Assembly: GCF_900163835.1 (NCBI RefSeq)
Contig: NZ_FUKR01000036.1
Coordinates: forward strand, 186,001 to 250,000
Source: Mycetocola reblochoni REB411
Lineage (GTDB): Bacteria > Actinomycetota > Actinomycetes > Actinomycetales > Microbacteriaceae
Length of the DNA stretch: 64,000 bases
Reading direction: 5' to 3'
Under the pieces are notes generated by a model. It worked only from the letters and a program-made list of their open reading frames with translations. It had not been told where the DNA came from and did no database searches. Within the stretch, counting starts at the first letter, position 1; every line of letters begins with the position of its first letter. The position numbers and the translations under genes are program-made. Shown here piece by piece: positions 25,656 through 34,355 of this stretch.

Positions 25656-28237
25656 GCTGTGGCCTCCTCGTTGTCGACGACGATGTCGCTCACGGCGAGC
25701 TCCTCGCCCTCGGTGAAGTGGATCTCGGCGATGCGGCCGACGGCGCGGAGGTCGGCCTCCACGCTCCGCAGCGCCGCCAGCTCGGCCGCGGGAGCGGTGA
25801 TGACGGCACGGCGCACGCCGGTCTTCTGAGAGACCTTGGCGTCGGTCTTCGCCCGCCGGATCCGGGTCAGTGCCTGACTGGTGGCGACCAGGGTCGCCGG
25901 CTCACCCGAGGCGACGGCGTCGAGCTCCTCCGGCGTCGGCCAGCTGGCGGTGTGCACCGAGCCCTCGTGCCACCACGACCAGACCTCCTCGGTGGCGAAG
26001 GGGACGACCGGGGCGAACAGGCGAAGCAGCACGTCGAGCGCGTGCCGCAACGCCGCGACGGCTGAGGACTGCGCGGCGGTGTCGCCGGAGTAGGCGCGCT
26101 CCTTGACCAGTTCCAGGTAGTCGTCGCAGAACGTCCAGAAGAACGTCTCCGTCGTCTCCAGGGCGCGCGCGTGGTCGTAGGCCTCGAGCGCGTCGGTCGC
26201 GTCGGCGACGATGCGGCGCAGGGTCGCGAGCATGCTGATGTCCAGCGCCTCGGTCACGCGGGCGTCGGGAGCGGCCTCGAAACCGAGGATGAACTTCGAC
26301 GCGTTGAGGATCTTGATCGCCAGGCGGCGGCCGATCTTCATCTGCGTCGGGTTCTGCGGGTCGAACGCGGCGTCGGTGCCCAGCCTGCTCGACGCCGCCC
26401 AGTAGCGGACGGCGTCCGAGCCGTGGCGCTCGAGGATGTCGGCAGGGGTGACCACGTTGCCCTTCGACTTGGACATCTTCTTGCGGTCGGGGTCGACGAT
26501 GAAACCGGAGATCGCGGCGTCGCTCCAGGGGCTCCGGCCGTCCTCGAGCTGCGAGCGCAGCACGGTCGAGAACAGCCAGGTGCGGATGATGTCCTGCCCC
26601 TGGGGGCGGAGCGAGAAGGGCGCGGTGAGTGCCCAGAGCTTGGGGTCGCGCTCCCAGCCACCGGCCAGCTGAGGGGTGAGTGAGGAGGTGGCCCAGGTGT
26701 CCATCACGTCCAGCTCGCCGACGAAACCGCCGGGGACACCACGCTGGGACTCGTCGTAGCCGGGGGCCGGGTCGCTGCTCGGATCGACGGGGAGCTGGTC
26801 CTCGCTCGGAACGATCGGGGAGTCGAAGTCGGTCTCGCCGTCGGCCGAGACCGGATACCACAGCGGGAAGGGGACGCCGAAGAACCGCTGGCGGGAGATG
26901 AGCCAGTCGCCGCTCAGGCCGCCGACCCAGTTGTCGTACCTGACCCGCATGAAGTCGGGGTGCCAGTTCAGCTCCGCGCCGCGCTCGAGCAGCGCCTCGG
27001 AGAGGGCGGGGTCCTTCGCGCCGTTGCTGATGTACCACTGACGGGTGGAGACGATCTCGAGCGGCCGGTCGCCCTTCTCGAAGAACTTCACCGGGTGCGT
27101 GATCGGCTTCGGCTCGCCGATGAGGTCTCCGGAGGCGGTGAGCAGCTCGACGACCTGCTTCTTCGCGCTGAACACGGTCTTGCCTGCGAGCTCCGCGTAG
27201 GCGGCGATGCCCTGCTCGCTCGTGATGGCGGAGGGCGCCTCGGGCAGCACACGGCCGTCCGTGCCGATGATGGTGCGGTTGGGCAGGTCGAGCTCGCGCC
27301 ACCAGATGACGTCGGTGAGGTCGCCGAAGGTGCAGACCATGGCGATTCCCGCCCCCTTGTCCTTCTGGGCGAGGTGGTGGGCGAGGACGGGCACCTCGAC
27401 GCCGAAGACCGGGCTGGTCACCGTGGTACCGACGTACTCGCGGTAGCGCTCGTCATCCGGGTGGGCGACGAGGGCGACGCAGGCGGGCAGCAGCTCGGGG
27501 CGGGTCGTCTCGATCTCGATGGTGCCGCCGTCGGGGCGGTGGAAGCTCAGCCGGTGGTAGGCACCCGGCTGCTCCTTGTCCTCGAGCTCGGCCTGGGCGA
27601 CGGCGGTGCGGAAGGTGACGTCCCAGAGGGTGGGGGCGAGCGCCTGGTACGCCTCGCCCCTGTGCAGGTTGCGGAGGAAGGCGAGCTGGCTGGTGCGCAG
27701 CGACTCGTCGCTGATCGTGCGGTAGCTGTGGTTCCAGTCGACGGACAGGCCGATGCGGCGGTAGAGGTCCTCGAACTGCTTCTCATCCTCGATGGTGAGC
27801 GTCTCGCAGAGCTCGATGAAGTTGCGCCGAGAGATGGGCTTCTGGTCGGCGGCCTTGACGCTTTTGCCCTCCCCGCCGCTGAACGGCGGGACGAAGTCGG
27901 GGTCGTACGGCAGCGTCGGGTCACAGCGGACGCCGTAGTAGTTCTGCACGCGTCGCTCGGTGGGCAGGCCGTTGTCGTCCCAGCCGAGCGGGTAGAACAC
28001 GTCCTTGCCCCGCATGCGCTGGAAACGTGCCATCACGTCGGTGTGCGTGTAGCTGAAGACGTGGCCGATGTGGAGCGAGCCCGAGGCGGTCGGCGGGGGA
28101 GTGTCGATGGAGAACACGCGTGAGCGTTCGGCGTTCTCGCGGTCGAACCGGTAGGTGCCGGCGGCCGACCACGTTCCGTCCCACTTGCTCTCGAGACCCT
28201 CGAGGGCGGGCTTGTCGGGAACGGGGGAGAAAGTCAT
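25652..28237 (-). CDS. valS: valine--tRNA ligase
   Basis: Class I aminoacyl-tRNA synthetase of 861 residues. HIGH is at residues 56-59 and KMSKS near 587-591; the editing domain lies between about 220 and 400 (ETTRPELLPACVALVAHP), and the anticodon-binding domain follows. It ends at about the point where the coiled-coil C-terminal arm of E. coli-type ValRS would begin, so that arm is absent. The N-terminal motif DNGLPTERRVQNYYGVRCDP marks the divergent ValRS branch that I recall from actinobacteria, rickettsiae and archaea. ATG 28237 with AGGAG upstream was preferred to the frame extension to 28333. A GNAT gene is coupled downstream. Confidence 0.96.
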   Translation of the reverse strand: MTFSPVPDKPALEGLESKWDGTWSAAGTYRFDRENAERSRVFSIDTPPPTASGSLHIGHVFSYTHTDVMARFQRMRGKDVFYPLGWDDNGLPTERRVQNYYGVRCDPTLPYDPDFVPPFSGGEGKSVKAADQKPISRRNFIELCETLTIEDEKQFEDLYRRIGLSVDWNHSYRTISDESLRTSQLAFLRNLHRGEAYQALAPTLWDVTFRTAVAQAELEDKEQPGAYHRLSFHRPDGGTIEIETTRPELLPACVALVAHPDDERYREYVGTTVTSPVFGVEVPVLAHHLAQKDKGAGIAMVCTFGDLTDVIWWRELDLPNRTIIGTDGRVLPEAPSAITSEQGIAAYAELAGKTVFSAKKQVVELLTASGDLIGEPKPITHPVKFFEKGDRPLEIVSTRQWYISNGAKDPALSEALLERGAELNWHPDFMRVRYDNWVGGLSGDWLISRQRFFGVPFPLWYPVSADGETDFDSPIVPSEDQLPVDPSSDPAPGYDESQRGVPGGFVGELDVMDTWATSSLTPQLAGGWERDPKLWALTAPFSLRPQGQDIIRTWLFSTVLRSQLEDGRSPWSDAAISGFIVDPDRKKMSKSKGNVVTPADILERHGSDAVRYWAASSRLGTDAAFDPQNPTQMKIGRRLAIKILNASKFILGFEAAPDARVTEALDISMLATLRRIVADATDALEAYDHARALETTETFFWTFCDDYLELVKERAYSGDTAAQSSAVAALRHALDVLLRLFAPVVPFATEEVWSWWHEGSVHTASWPTPEELDAVASGEPATLVATSQALTRIRRAKTDAKVSQKTGVRRAVITAPAAELAALRSVEADLRAVGRIAEIHFTEGEELAVSDIVVDNEEATA

Positions 28238-28384
28238 GTGGGCTCCTGTTGTGGTGGCACCGTGTGTGCGTGCCGAGAAGGTGAACCTGCCAAGCCTATC
28301 CCAGTGAGGTTGCACGACGCGGCGGTCGCGCACCGGCGACGGCGTCGGCCGCGCTGCGTCACCACGCGCGGGCTGCGCGGCGCC

Positions 28385-30022
28385 TCACCCGGCCGCCCCT
28401 CGGCGGAGCGGGCGGGGCTCGGCGGCCAGCAGCCGGCGGGTCGCGCCGTGGCTGGCATCCTCGTCGAACCGCTCGACGGGGTGGCGGTCGACGATGCGGC
28501 CCTCGTCGAGGACGGCGATCTCGTGGGCGAGGCGCCGGACGACGGAGAGGTCGTGGCCGATCAGAAGGATCGCCATTCCCGTGCGGGTCTGGATGTCGGC
28601 GAGCAGGGTGAGCACGCCCTCCCGGACGGTCGCGTCGAGGGCGGTGACGGCCTCGTCGCAGATGAGGACCTCCGGGTCCCCCGCGAGCGCGCAGGCGATG
28701 GCGACGCGTTGGCGCTGGCCGCCGGAGAGTCGCGCGGGGTGGGCGGAGGCGAGCTCGGGCGGAAGGGCGACCTCGTCGAGCAGGCGCGACGCGCGGCGGT
28801 GGCCGGGGTCCCTGCCGGGGATCGCCGCGGACAGGAGCCGTCCGACGGTGAGGCGAGGGTCGAACGTCGACACCGGATCCTGGGCGATGGCGGCGACACG
28901 TCGACGGTACGGTCGGCGGTCGCGTTCGGGGGCGGGGACCCACCGGTGGCCGTCGAGGGTGACCGTGCCCTGCTCGACGGGCATGAGGCCGAGAAGGATG
29001 CGTGCGAGCGTGCTTTTGCCCGAGCCGGACGCACCGACCAGGCCGAGGGTCCTGCCGTGGTCGAGCGTCAGTGAGAGATCGTGGATGGTCGCCACGCCCC
29101 CGTGCGTGTGGCGTGCGGTGAGCCCCGTCGCCTCCAGCACGGGGCGGGACGGCTCCGCGGCCGGCGGTGCCAGCCTGGCTGCGCCGGCCGCACGCAGGAG
29201 CGCCCTGGTCGTCGCCCGGCGGGGCTCCTCGAGCACCCGGCGCGTGCTGCCGGTCTCGACCACCCGCCCGCGCTCCATCACGGCGACACGGTCGGCCAGC
29301 TCCGCGACGACGGCGAGGTCGTGGGAGACGAGAACGACGGCGGTGCCCTCGGCCATCGCCGCGGCGAGGGCGTCGAGCACCTGGCGCTGTGACACCGTGT
29401 CGAGCGCCGTCGTGGCCTCGTCGGCGATGATCACCTCGGGGCGGGCGAGCAGGGCGGCGGCGAGCAGCACCCGCTGGCGTTGTCCCCCGGAGAGGGACCC
29501 GGAACGGCGCTCCAGAAGGGTGTCGTCGCCGTGCAGGCCGAGCCGGGCGAGCTCGGCCAGGAGTCGCTCCGGCGTCGCATCGCCCTCTCGTCCGTGCAGA
29601 CGCAGGACGTCGGCGAGCTCGCGGCCGATCGGGCGGAGCGGGTCGAGGCCGCCGAGCGCGTCCTGACCGATGTACGCGATCGTGCGGCCCCTCAGCCCGC
29701 TCAGCACACGGTCGGATGCCCCCTCGAGCGCCGTTCCGGCGATGCGCCAGCGGCGGCGCCGGTAGTGAACGCCCTCGGGGGGCAGGCCGATCGCGGCGCG
29801 GACGAGCAGGCTCTTTCCGGAACCGGACGAGCCGACCACGCCCAGGCAGCGACCGCGTTCGACGACCAGGTCGGCATCGTCGACGAGCAGCTCGCCGACG
29901 GGCCCGCGGGCGGTGACCCCGCGCAGCTCGAGCACGATGCGTGCTGGCTCGGGGGCGGTCTCGGTGTCCGTGGTCAGAGCGTCGTCTCGGACGCGCGCGG
30001 ACCGGCGCCGCCGGCCGATCAT
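28385..30022 (-). CDS. fused double ATPase of an oligopeptide/dipeptide-type ABC importer
   Basis: Two ABC ATPase domains in one 545-residue chain, equivalent to DppD plus DppF. Walker A sequences are GSSGSGKS (64-71) and GASGSGKST near 328; both signatures LSGGQRQRV are intact, with Walker B EVIIADEATTALD and EVLICDEAVTALD. The chain energises the two permeases encoded just upstream. I take ATG 30022, which overlaps the stop of the permease gene by four bases; the longer open frame to 30154 is antisense-like. It is the last gene of a four-gene operon running leftward from 33463. Confidence 0.94.
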   Translation of the reverse strand: MIGRRRRSARVRDDALTTDTETAPEPARIVLELRGVTARGPVGELLVDDADLVVERGRCLGVVGSSGSGKSLLVRAAIGLPPEGVHYRRRRWRIAGTALEGASDRVLSGLRGRTIAYIGQDALGGLDPLRPIGRELADVLRLHGREGDATPERLLAELARLGLHGDDTLLERRSGSLSGGQRQRVLLAAALLARPEVIIADEATTALDTVSQRQVLDALAAAMAEGTAVVLVSHDLAVVAELADRVAVMERGRVVETGSTRRVLEEPRRATTRALLRAAGAARLAPPAAEPSRPVLEATGLTARHTHGGVATIHDLSLTLDHGRTLGLVGASGSGKSTLARILLGLMPVEQGTVTLDGHRWVPAPERDRRPYRRRVAAIAQDPVSTFDPRLTVGRLLSAAIPGRDPGHRRASRLLDEVALPPELASAHPARLSGGQRQRVAIACALAGDPEVLICDEAVTALDATVREGVLTLLADIQTRTGMAILLIGHDLSVVRRLAHEIAVLDEGRIVDRHPVERFDEDASHGATRRLLAAEPRPLRRGAAG

Positions 30023-30858
30023 CGCCGCCCCCTGGCGCGGCGCCCGAGCACGGTGGTGGCGACGGCGAGGACGACGATCGCCAGGCCGGGCGCGATGGTG
30101 AGCCACGGTGCCGTGGGGATATAGATCCGACCCGCGGACAGCATGGCCCCCCACTCCGCTGCGGGCGGCTGCATACCGAGCCCGAGGAAGCTCAGGGCGG
30201 AGGCCCAGACCACGGCCTGGCCCACGCCGAGGGTGATGAGCGGCCGCAGCGGCGTCGCCGCGTTCGGAAGCAGGGTGCGCGCGAGCAGCCGTGCGGGCGA
30301 GTCGCCCTTGAGGACGGCGCTCTCCCAGTACGCGGAGGCGAGGACGCCACGGATCTGTTCACGGAGGATGCGCGCGTAGCCGGGAGCGGTCGACAGACCG
30401 ACCGCGACAGCCGTCGGCACCGCGCCCGGACCCGTCACGACGATCACGAGCAGTGCGAGAAGGACGGTGGGGAACGCGAACGCCGTCTCGATGAGCCGGT
30501 CCACCGCGAGCCGGACCGGTCGCGGGGACAGCGTGGACAGGACCGCGAGCGCGACGCCGAGCACCGCGGCGAGCGCCGTCGAGGCGAGGCCGAGCAGCAG
30601 CGATGGGCGCGCACCCCAGACGATCCGGCTGAGCACGTCGCGTCCGGACTCGTCGGTGCCCAGCGGGTGGCCGGGCGAGCCGGGGGGCTGCAAGGCCTCG
30701 GTGGGCGCGATCGCCGTCGGTGAGAACGGGGCGACGAGATCGGGCACGAGCACCGCGAGGCCGATCGCCGCGATAGCGGCCCAGGCGAGAAGCCCGGGCG
30801 CGCGGGAGGCCAGTCGCCGGAGGGGGACGGCGCGCGTGGGGGAGGCGGTGGTGGTCAT
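30019..30858 (-). CDS. oligopeptide/dipeptide-type ABC transporter permease (DppC-like)
   Basis: Inner-membrane permease of 279 residues with about six membrane helices. The N-terminal part has GSPGHPLGTDESGRDVLSRI, the hallmark of the DppC/OppC subunit, and the EAA loop that contacts the ATPase is EQIRGVLASAYWESAVLKGDSPARLLARTLLPNA. It pairs with the DppB-like permease whose stop overlaps its start by four bases. The substrate is probably a peptide, nickel chelate or similar small molecule, and cannot be told from the sequence. Confidence 0.93.
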   Translation of the reverse strand: MTTTASPTRAVPLRRLASRAPGLLAWAAIAAIGLAVLVPDLVAPFSPTAIAPTEALQPPGSPGHPLGTDESGRDVLSRIVWGARPSLLLGLASTALAAVLGVALAVLSTLSPRPVRLAVDRLIETAFAFPTVLLALLVIVVTGPGAVPTAVAVGLSTAPGYARILREQIRGVLASAYWESAVLKGDSPARLLARTLLPNAATPLRPLITLGVGQAVVWASALSFLGLGMQPPAAEWGAMLSAGRIYIPTAPWLTIAPGLAIVVLAVATTVLGRRARGRR

Positions 30859-31841
30859 CGGGAGGTGGCCTCCCGTCCCCGCGGGTCGACCCAGCGCGCC
30901 GCGGCGTCGCCGAGGAAGCCGAGGACGATGAAGACCACGGCCGTGACGACGACGACCGCGACGATCACCGGCGCGTCCCGCTGCGTCACGGCGGAGAGCA
31001 GGACCCGGCCGAGGCCCGGCCGGGCGAACACGGTCTCCACCACGACCGCCCCGCCGATCAGCGTGCCCGCAGCCCAGGACGACAACGCGACCGCCGGCAG
31101 GACCGCGTGGCGCAGCGTGTGACGCCAGAGCAGTCCGCCGCGGCGCTCACCCCTCGCCCTGGCGCTGAGCGCGAAGGCCGTCGCCTCGGCGTCCGCCACC
31201 CCGTCCAGCATGGTCTGGGCGAGGTAGCCGCCGAGAGGCAGCGCGAGCGTCAGGACGGGCAGGACCAGTCCCGCGCCCCCTCCGTCCGACACCGCGGGCA
31301 GCCAGCCCAGACCCGTCGCGAACACCGCGACCAGGACCAGGCCCAGCCAGAAGTGCGGAAGCGACGCCGCGACCATCCCCACCGCGGAGGTGACCAGCCG
31401 CCCGCGCCTGCCGCCGAGGGCGGCGAGCACGGTGAGCGTGAGCGCGATCGCCCACGCCGCCAGCAGCGCCGCCACGGCGAGCACCGCCGTGGCCGGCAGC
31501 GCCTGGCCGATCACCTCCGCGACCGGGATCCTCTGCGCATAGGAGTCCCCCCACTGGCCGGTCGCCATGCGCAGAAGCTGTGAAAAATACTGGACGATCA
31601 GCGGTCGGTCGAGGCCGAGCCGTTCCCTCGTCGCCTCGACGGTCGCCGCCGAGGCCTGCGAGCCCGGACCGCCGAGCGCCGCCTCGACCGGGTCCCCGGG
31701 GATCAGCGACACCGCGACGAACACCGCTGTCGCCGCGGCCCACATCACGATCACGGCGTTGCCGAGCCGGCCGAGAAGCCACCGTGCCGTTCCGGTTCCG
31801 CCGCGCGCTGCTACCCGACGAGCCACGCGTCGCCGAGCCAC
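30855..31841 (-). CDS. oligopeptide/dipeptide-type ABC transporter permease (DppB-like)
   Basis: Permease of about 328 residues with six membrane helices. The N-terminal region has VSLIPGDPVEAALG and ERLGLDRPLIVQYFSQLLR, typical of DppB/OppB. The EAA-type loop is ADAEATAFALSARARGERRGGLLWRHTLRHAVLPAV. The start is uncertain: GTG 31841 and GTG 31826 both overlap the end of the binding-protein gene, by 31 and 16 bases, and neither has a good ribosome site. Forms the channel with the DppC-like subunit. Confidence 0.91.
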   Translation of the reverse strand: MARRRVARRVAARGGTGTARWLLGRLGNAVIVMWAAATAVFVAVSLIPGDPVEAALGGPGSQASAATVEATRERLGLDRPLIVQYFSQLLRMATGQWGDSYAQRIPVAEVIGQALPATAVLAVAALLAAWAIALTLTVLAALGGRRGRLVTSAVGMVAASLPHFWLGLVLVAVFATGLGWLPAVSDGGGAGLVLPVLTLALPLGGYLAQTMLDGVADAEATAFALSARARGERRGGLLWRHTLRHAVLPAVALSSWAAGTLIGGAVVVETVFARPGLGRVLLSAVTQRDAPVIVAVVVVTAVVFIVLGFLGDAAARWVDPRGREATSR

Positions 31842-33463
31842 ACCGTCGACACCGTGTCGGTCGCGCGCACCCCTGCGACGTCGTCCGAGACGAGGAAGTG
31901 GTTCTGCTGGTCGTAGAGCGGCAGGATGTACGAGCCCTCGAGGATGGTCCGCTGCGCCGCGGTGTACAGCTCGGAGCGCTCATCCGCGTCCTGGCTGCGC
32001 GAAGCACGGTCGAGCACGTCGTCGAGCTCGGGGTCGTCGATCTGCGCGTGGTTGGCGAAGTAGCCGCTCGGCGCGGGGACGATGCCGTCGGAGTGGTACA
32101 GGATCCGTAGCACGTCGGGCCCGAGCTTGGTGTAGGGGGCACTGACGAGCTCATACTCGTTGGCGCCGAGCGCCGCGTACCAGCTGGACAGGTCGAGCTG
32201 GTCGATCGTCACCTCGAAGCCGACCTCGGCCGCCTGGGCCTGGATCTGCTCGAACAGCGAGACCTCGGCGGGGATCGACTGGTTGGTCGACACCGGAAGG
32301 CGGAGCGTCAGACGCTGGCCGTCGCGGGACCTGACGCCGTCCGAACCGACCTCGTCCCAGCCCGCCTCGTCCAGCAGCTCGGCCGCACGCTCCACGTCGA
32401 CCGCGAACGGGGCCTCGTCGGAGTACGCGGCCGTCTCCGCGCTGGACAGCGGCGAGTAGGAGCGGGCGGCGGTCCCGGCGAACAGGCTCTCGATGCCCGG
32501 GTTCACGTCGACGGCGGCGAGGAACGCCTGGCGCACGCGCTCGTCGTCGAACGGGGCCTGGCCGGAGTTCAGCTCCAGTCGGTTGACGGAGCCGGGCCTC
32601 GGGGCGTCGATGTCGCTGATGCCGCCATCGGACTCCGCCCGGGCGACCGCGTCGGGCTGGGCGTTGTCGATCACGTCGACGTCGCCGGCCTCGAGCGCCG
32701 CGTACCGCGTCGTCGCGTCGGGCAGGAAACGCCAGATGATGCCCTCCAGGTGGGCGGGGCCGTCGTGGTCGGCGTCCGCGGGCGCCGAGGCGTAGTCGTC
32801 GTTGCGGACGAGCGAGATGTGATCCTGCTTGACCCAGTCGTCGATGATGAAGGGGCCGGTGCCGATCGGGGCGAGGCAGTTCTCGTCGGTCCCCCTGTCC
32901 AATCCCGCCGGCGACTGGATCGCCAGCCACGGCTGCGCGAGCGACTCGAGCAGGGCGCTGTCCGGCTCGCTGAGCACGAAGCGGGCGACGGTGTCCGACA
33001 CCGCCTCCACGCGCTCCACCCGCTCAAGCGCCAGGTAGCCCGTCGACGAGCCCGTGTCCGGGTCCTGCAGGTGTGCGATGTTGCGCGCGACCGCCTCGGC
33101 ATCGAGCGGGGTGCCGTCGGTGAAGCTCACCCCCGGCTTGAGGGTGACGTCCATGCTCAGGCCGTCCTCGGCGAGCTCCCACCCCTCGGCGAGCCAGGGC
33201 ACGATGGTGCCCTCGGCGTCCCGCGACACCAGCTGCTCCAGCACCTGGGTCGCCAGCAGCGCCTGCGGGTAGTTGCCGCCGACGTGCGGGTCGAGGCAGT
33301 CCGGTTCGGCATCACCACTGGCGTACACGAGCGTGCCCCCGTCGACGGGGGTGGCCGAGGCGTCGGGCTCCACGGTCGAGCCGCTGCACGCACTGAGCGC
33401 GAGGACGGCGACGAGCGACAGGGCGCCCGCCGCGAGCAGGCGGGGACGGGGGTGTGCGATCAC
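31811..33463 (-). CDS. extracellular solute-binding lipoprotein, family 5 (peptide/nickel type)
   Basis: Binding protein of 550 residues that delivers substrate to the permeases. It has a lipoprotein signal with Cys26 in LALSACSGS and the family 5 architecture: EPDCLDPHVGGNYPQALLATQVLEQL near the start of domain I, GVSFTDGTPLDAEAVARNI, and the end near DVAGVRATDTVSTVWLGDAW. Ligands in this family are oligopeptides, dipeptides, nickel complexes or opines; I see no residue set that decides. It is the first gene of the operon, and its start faces the tetR gene with a palindrome between them. Confidence 0.94.
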   Translation of the reverse strand: MIAHPRPRLLAAGALSLVAVLALSACSGSTVEPDASATPVDGGTLVYASGDAEPDCLDPHVGGNYPQALLATQVLEQLVSRDAEGTIVPWLAEGWELAEDGLSMDVTLKPGVSFTDGTPLDAEAVARNIAHLQDPDTGSSTGYLALERVERVEAVSDTVARFVLSEPDSALLESLAQPWLAIQSPAGLDRGTDENCLAPIGTGPFIIDDWVKQDHISLVRNDDYASAPADADHDGPAHLEGIIWRFLPDATTRYAALEAGDVDVIDNAQPDAVARAESDGGISDIDAPRPGSVNRLELNSGQAPFDDERVRQAFLAAVDVNPGIESLFAGTAARSYSPLSSAETAAYSDEAPFAVDVERAAELLDEAGWDEVGSDGVRSRDGQRLTLRLPVSTNQSIPAEVSLFEQIQAQAAEVGFEVTIDQLDLSSWYAALGANEYELVSAPYTKLGPDVLRILYHSDGIVPAPSGYFANHAQIDDPELDDVLDRASRSQDADERSELYTAAQRTILEGSYILPLYDQQNHFLVSDDVAGVRATDTVSTVWLGDAWLVG

Positions 33464-33498
33464 AGGGGGCTCCGAAGGGTCGATGGCTGTTCGCCGCG

Positions 33499-33515
33499 GA
33501 CCAGCTTATCTGGTC
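33499..33515. promoter_or_regulatory. candidate TetR-type operator between ABC operon and tetR
   Basis: A perfect inverted repeat GACCAG-CTTAT-CTGGTC in the 104-base divergent region. The size (17 bases, odd spacer) fits a TetR-family dimer site. It could control the operon, the regulator or both. Confidence 0.5.
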
Positions 33516-33567
33516 TCCGTCCCGAAAGTCGCGCCCTCGGCTCGCTAGGCTCGACGTGGAGGTACAG

Positions 33568-34167
33568 ATGACACGCGCAGGACGCCCCCGGCTTTCGTCC
33601 CGCCCCATGCTCGAGGACGCGGCACACGAGCTGTTCCTGGAACAGGGCTACGCGGCGACGACCGTCGACCAGATCGCCCAGAGGGCCGGCGTCGGACGCA
33701 ACACCTTCTTCAACTACTTCGGGGCCAAGAGCGACGTGCTCTGGGCCGACGTCGACGACGCGCTCGCTGCCCTCCCGCCCTCCGCCGAGCTCCGCGGCGA
33801 CGATGACCCGATCGACGCCGTCCGAACGGCGCTCCTCGAGGCCGCCGACACGATGCCCGCCCACCGGGTGCCCTGGGCTGTGAGCCAGTCCGAGCTGCTT
33901 GGCCTCGGAGCGGAGCTCGCCTCCTCCGGTGTGCACCGGCTCGCCCGGCTCACCGAGTGGCTCGGCTCCGTCCTCAGCTCCCGGCCCGAGCGCCCGAGCG
34001 TCACCGAGCGCGCCGCTGCGCACGCGCTCGCCGGGGCTGCGCTCGCGGGCGCCATCGACTGGGTACGGGCCGGCAGGGGGCGCTCCGCGCTCCGCGACCA
34101 CCTCGCGCCCGCACTGGAACCCGTCTGCACGGGATTCTCCGCCGGAAGCGGCTGTCGGACGGCCTGA
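33568..34167 (+). CDS. TetR-family transcriptional regulator
   Basis: A 199-residue regulator. The N-terminal helix-turn-helix spans about residues 12-55: DAAHELFLEQGYAATTVDQIAQRAGVGRNTFFNYFGAKSDVLWADV, a clean TetR signature. The C-terminal ligand domain (55-199) is Ala- and Leu-rich with no assigned ligand. ATG 33568 has GGAGG six bases upstream. It is divergent from the peptide-type ABC operon with a palindromic site between, so a role in controlling that transporter and itself is the simplest reading (inference). The regulator of ileS next door is the T-box and unlikely to involve it. Confidence 0.92.
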   Translation: MTRAGRPRLSSRPMLEDAAHELFLEQGYAATTVDQIAQRAGVGRNTFFNYFGAKSDVLWADVDDALAALPPSAELRGDDDPIDAVRTALLEAADTMPAHRVPWAVSQSELLGLGAELASSGVHRLARLTEWLGSVLSSRPERPSVTERAAAHALAGAALAGAIDWVRAGRGRSALRDHLAPALEPVCTGFSAGSGCRTA

Positions 34168-34174
34168 ATCCGCG

Positions 34175-34180
34175 TAGAAT
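34175..34180 (+). promoter_or_regulatory. -10-like TAGAAT of the ileS leader
   Basis: TAGAAT is four bases before the first helix of the T-box leader. This would place the RNA start at about 34186-34188, within the proposed stem I, so either the helix is shorter or the start is slightly earlier. A -35 box is not clear. Confidence 0.35.
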
Positions 34181-34183
34181 CAT

Positions 34184-34330
34184 CGGAGGCAGTGATCCGT
34201 CATCAGCGGGGAGTCTCCGGAAGAACGCCGTTCGCGGTCAGTAGAACCGGACGGGTGGCCCGTCACAGCCGAAACGAGCGGCCGCGCGAGCGGCAAGCGA
34301 GGTGGTACCGCGGCCAGAGCCGTCCTCGCA
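34184..34330 (+). promoter_or_regulatory. T-box riboswitch leader of ileS (actinobacterial, translational)
   Basis: The T-box core AGGTGGTACCGCG is present at 34300-34312. The antisequestrator can be drawn fully: GCGAGG (34297-34302) pairs with CCTCGC (34324-34329), the bulge begins TGGT (34303-34306) and an inner CGGC/GCCG stem caps it. TGGT would pair with the ACCA end of uncharged tRNA-Ile. A short stem I is bounded by CGGAG (34184-34188) and CTCCG (34215-34219), with a candidate specifier ATC (isoleucine) at 34195-34197. A hairpin ACGGG/CCCGT lies in the linker. No terminator follows, and the ribosome site is 20 bases downstream, so control is likely at translation, as in other actinobacterial ileS leaders. 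Confidence 0.88.
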
Positions 34331-34355
34331 GGAGACACAGATCACCTGGAGAGAC

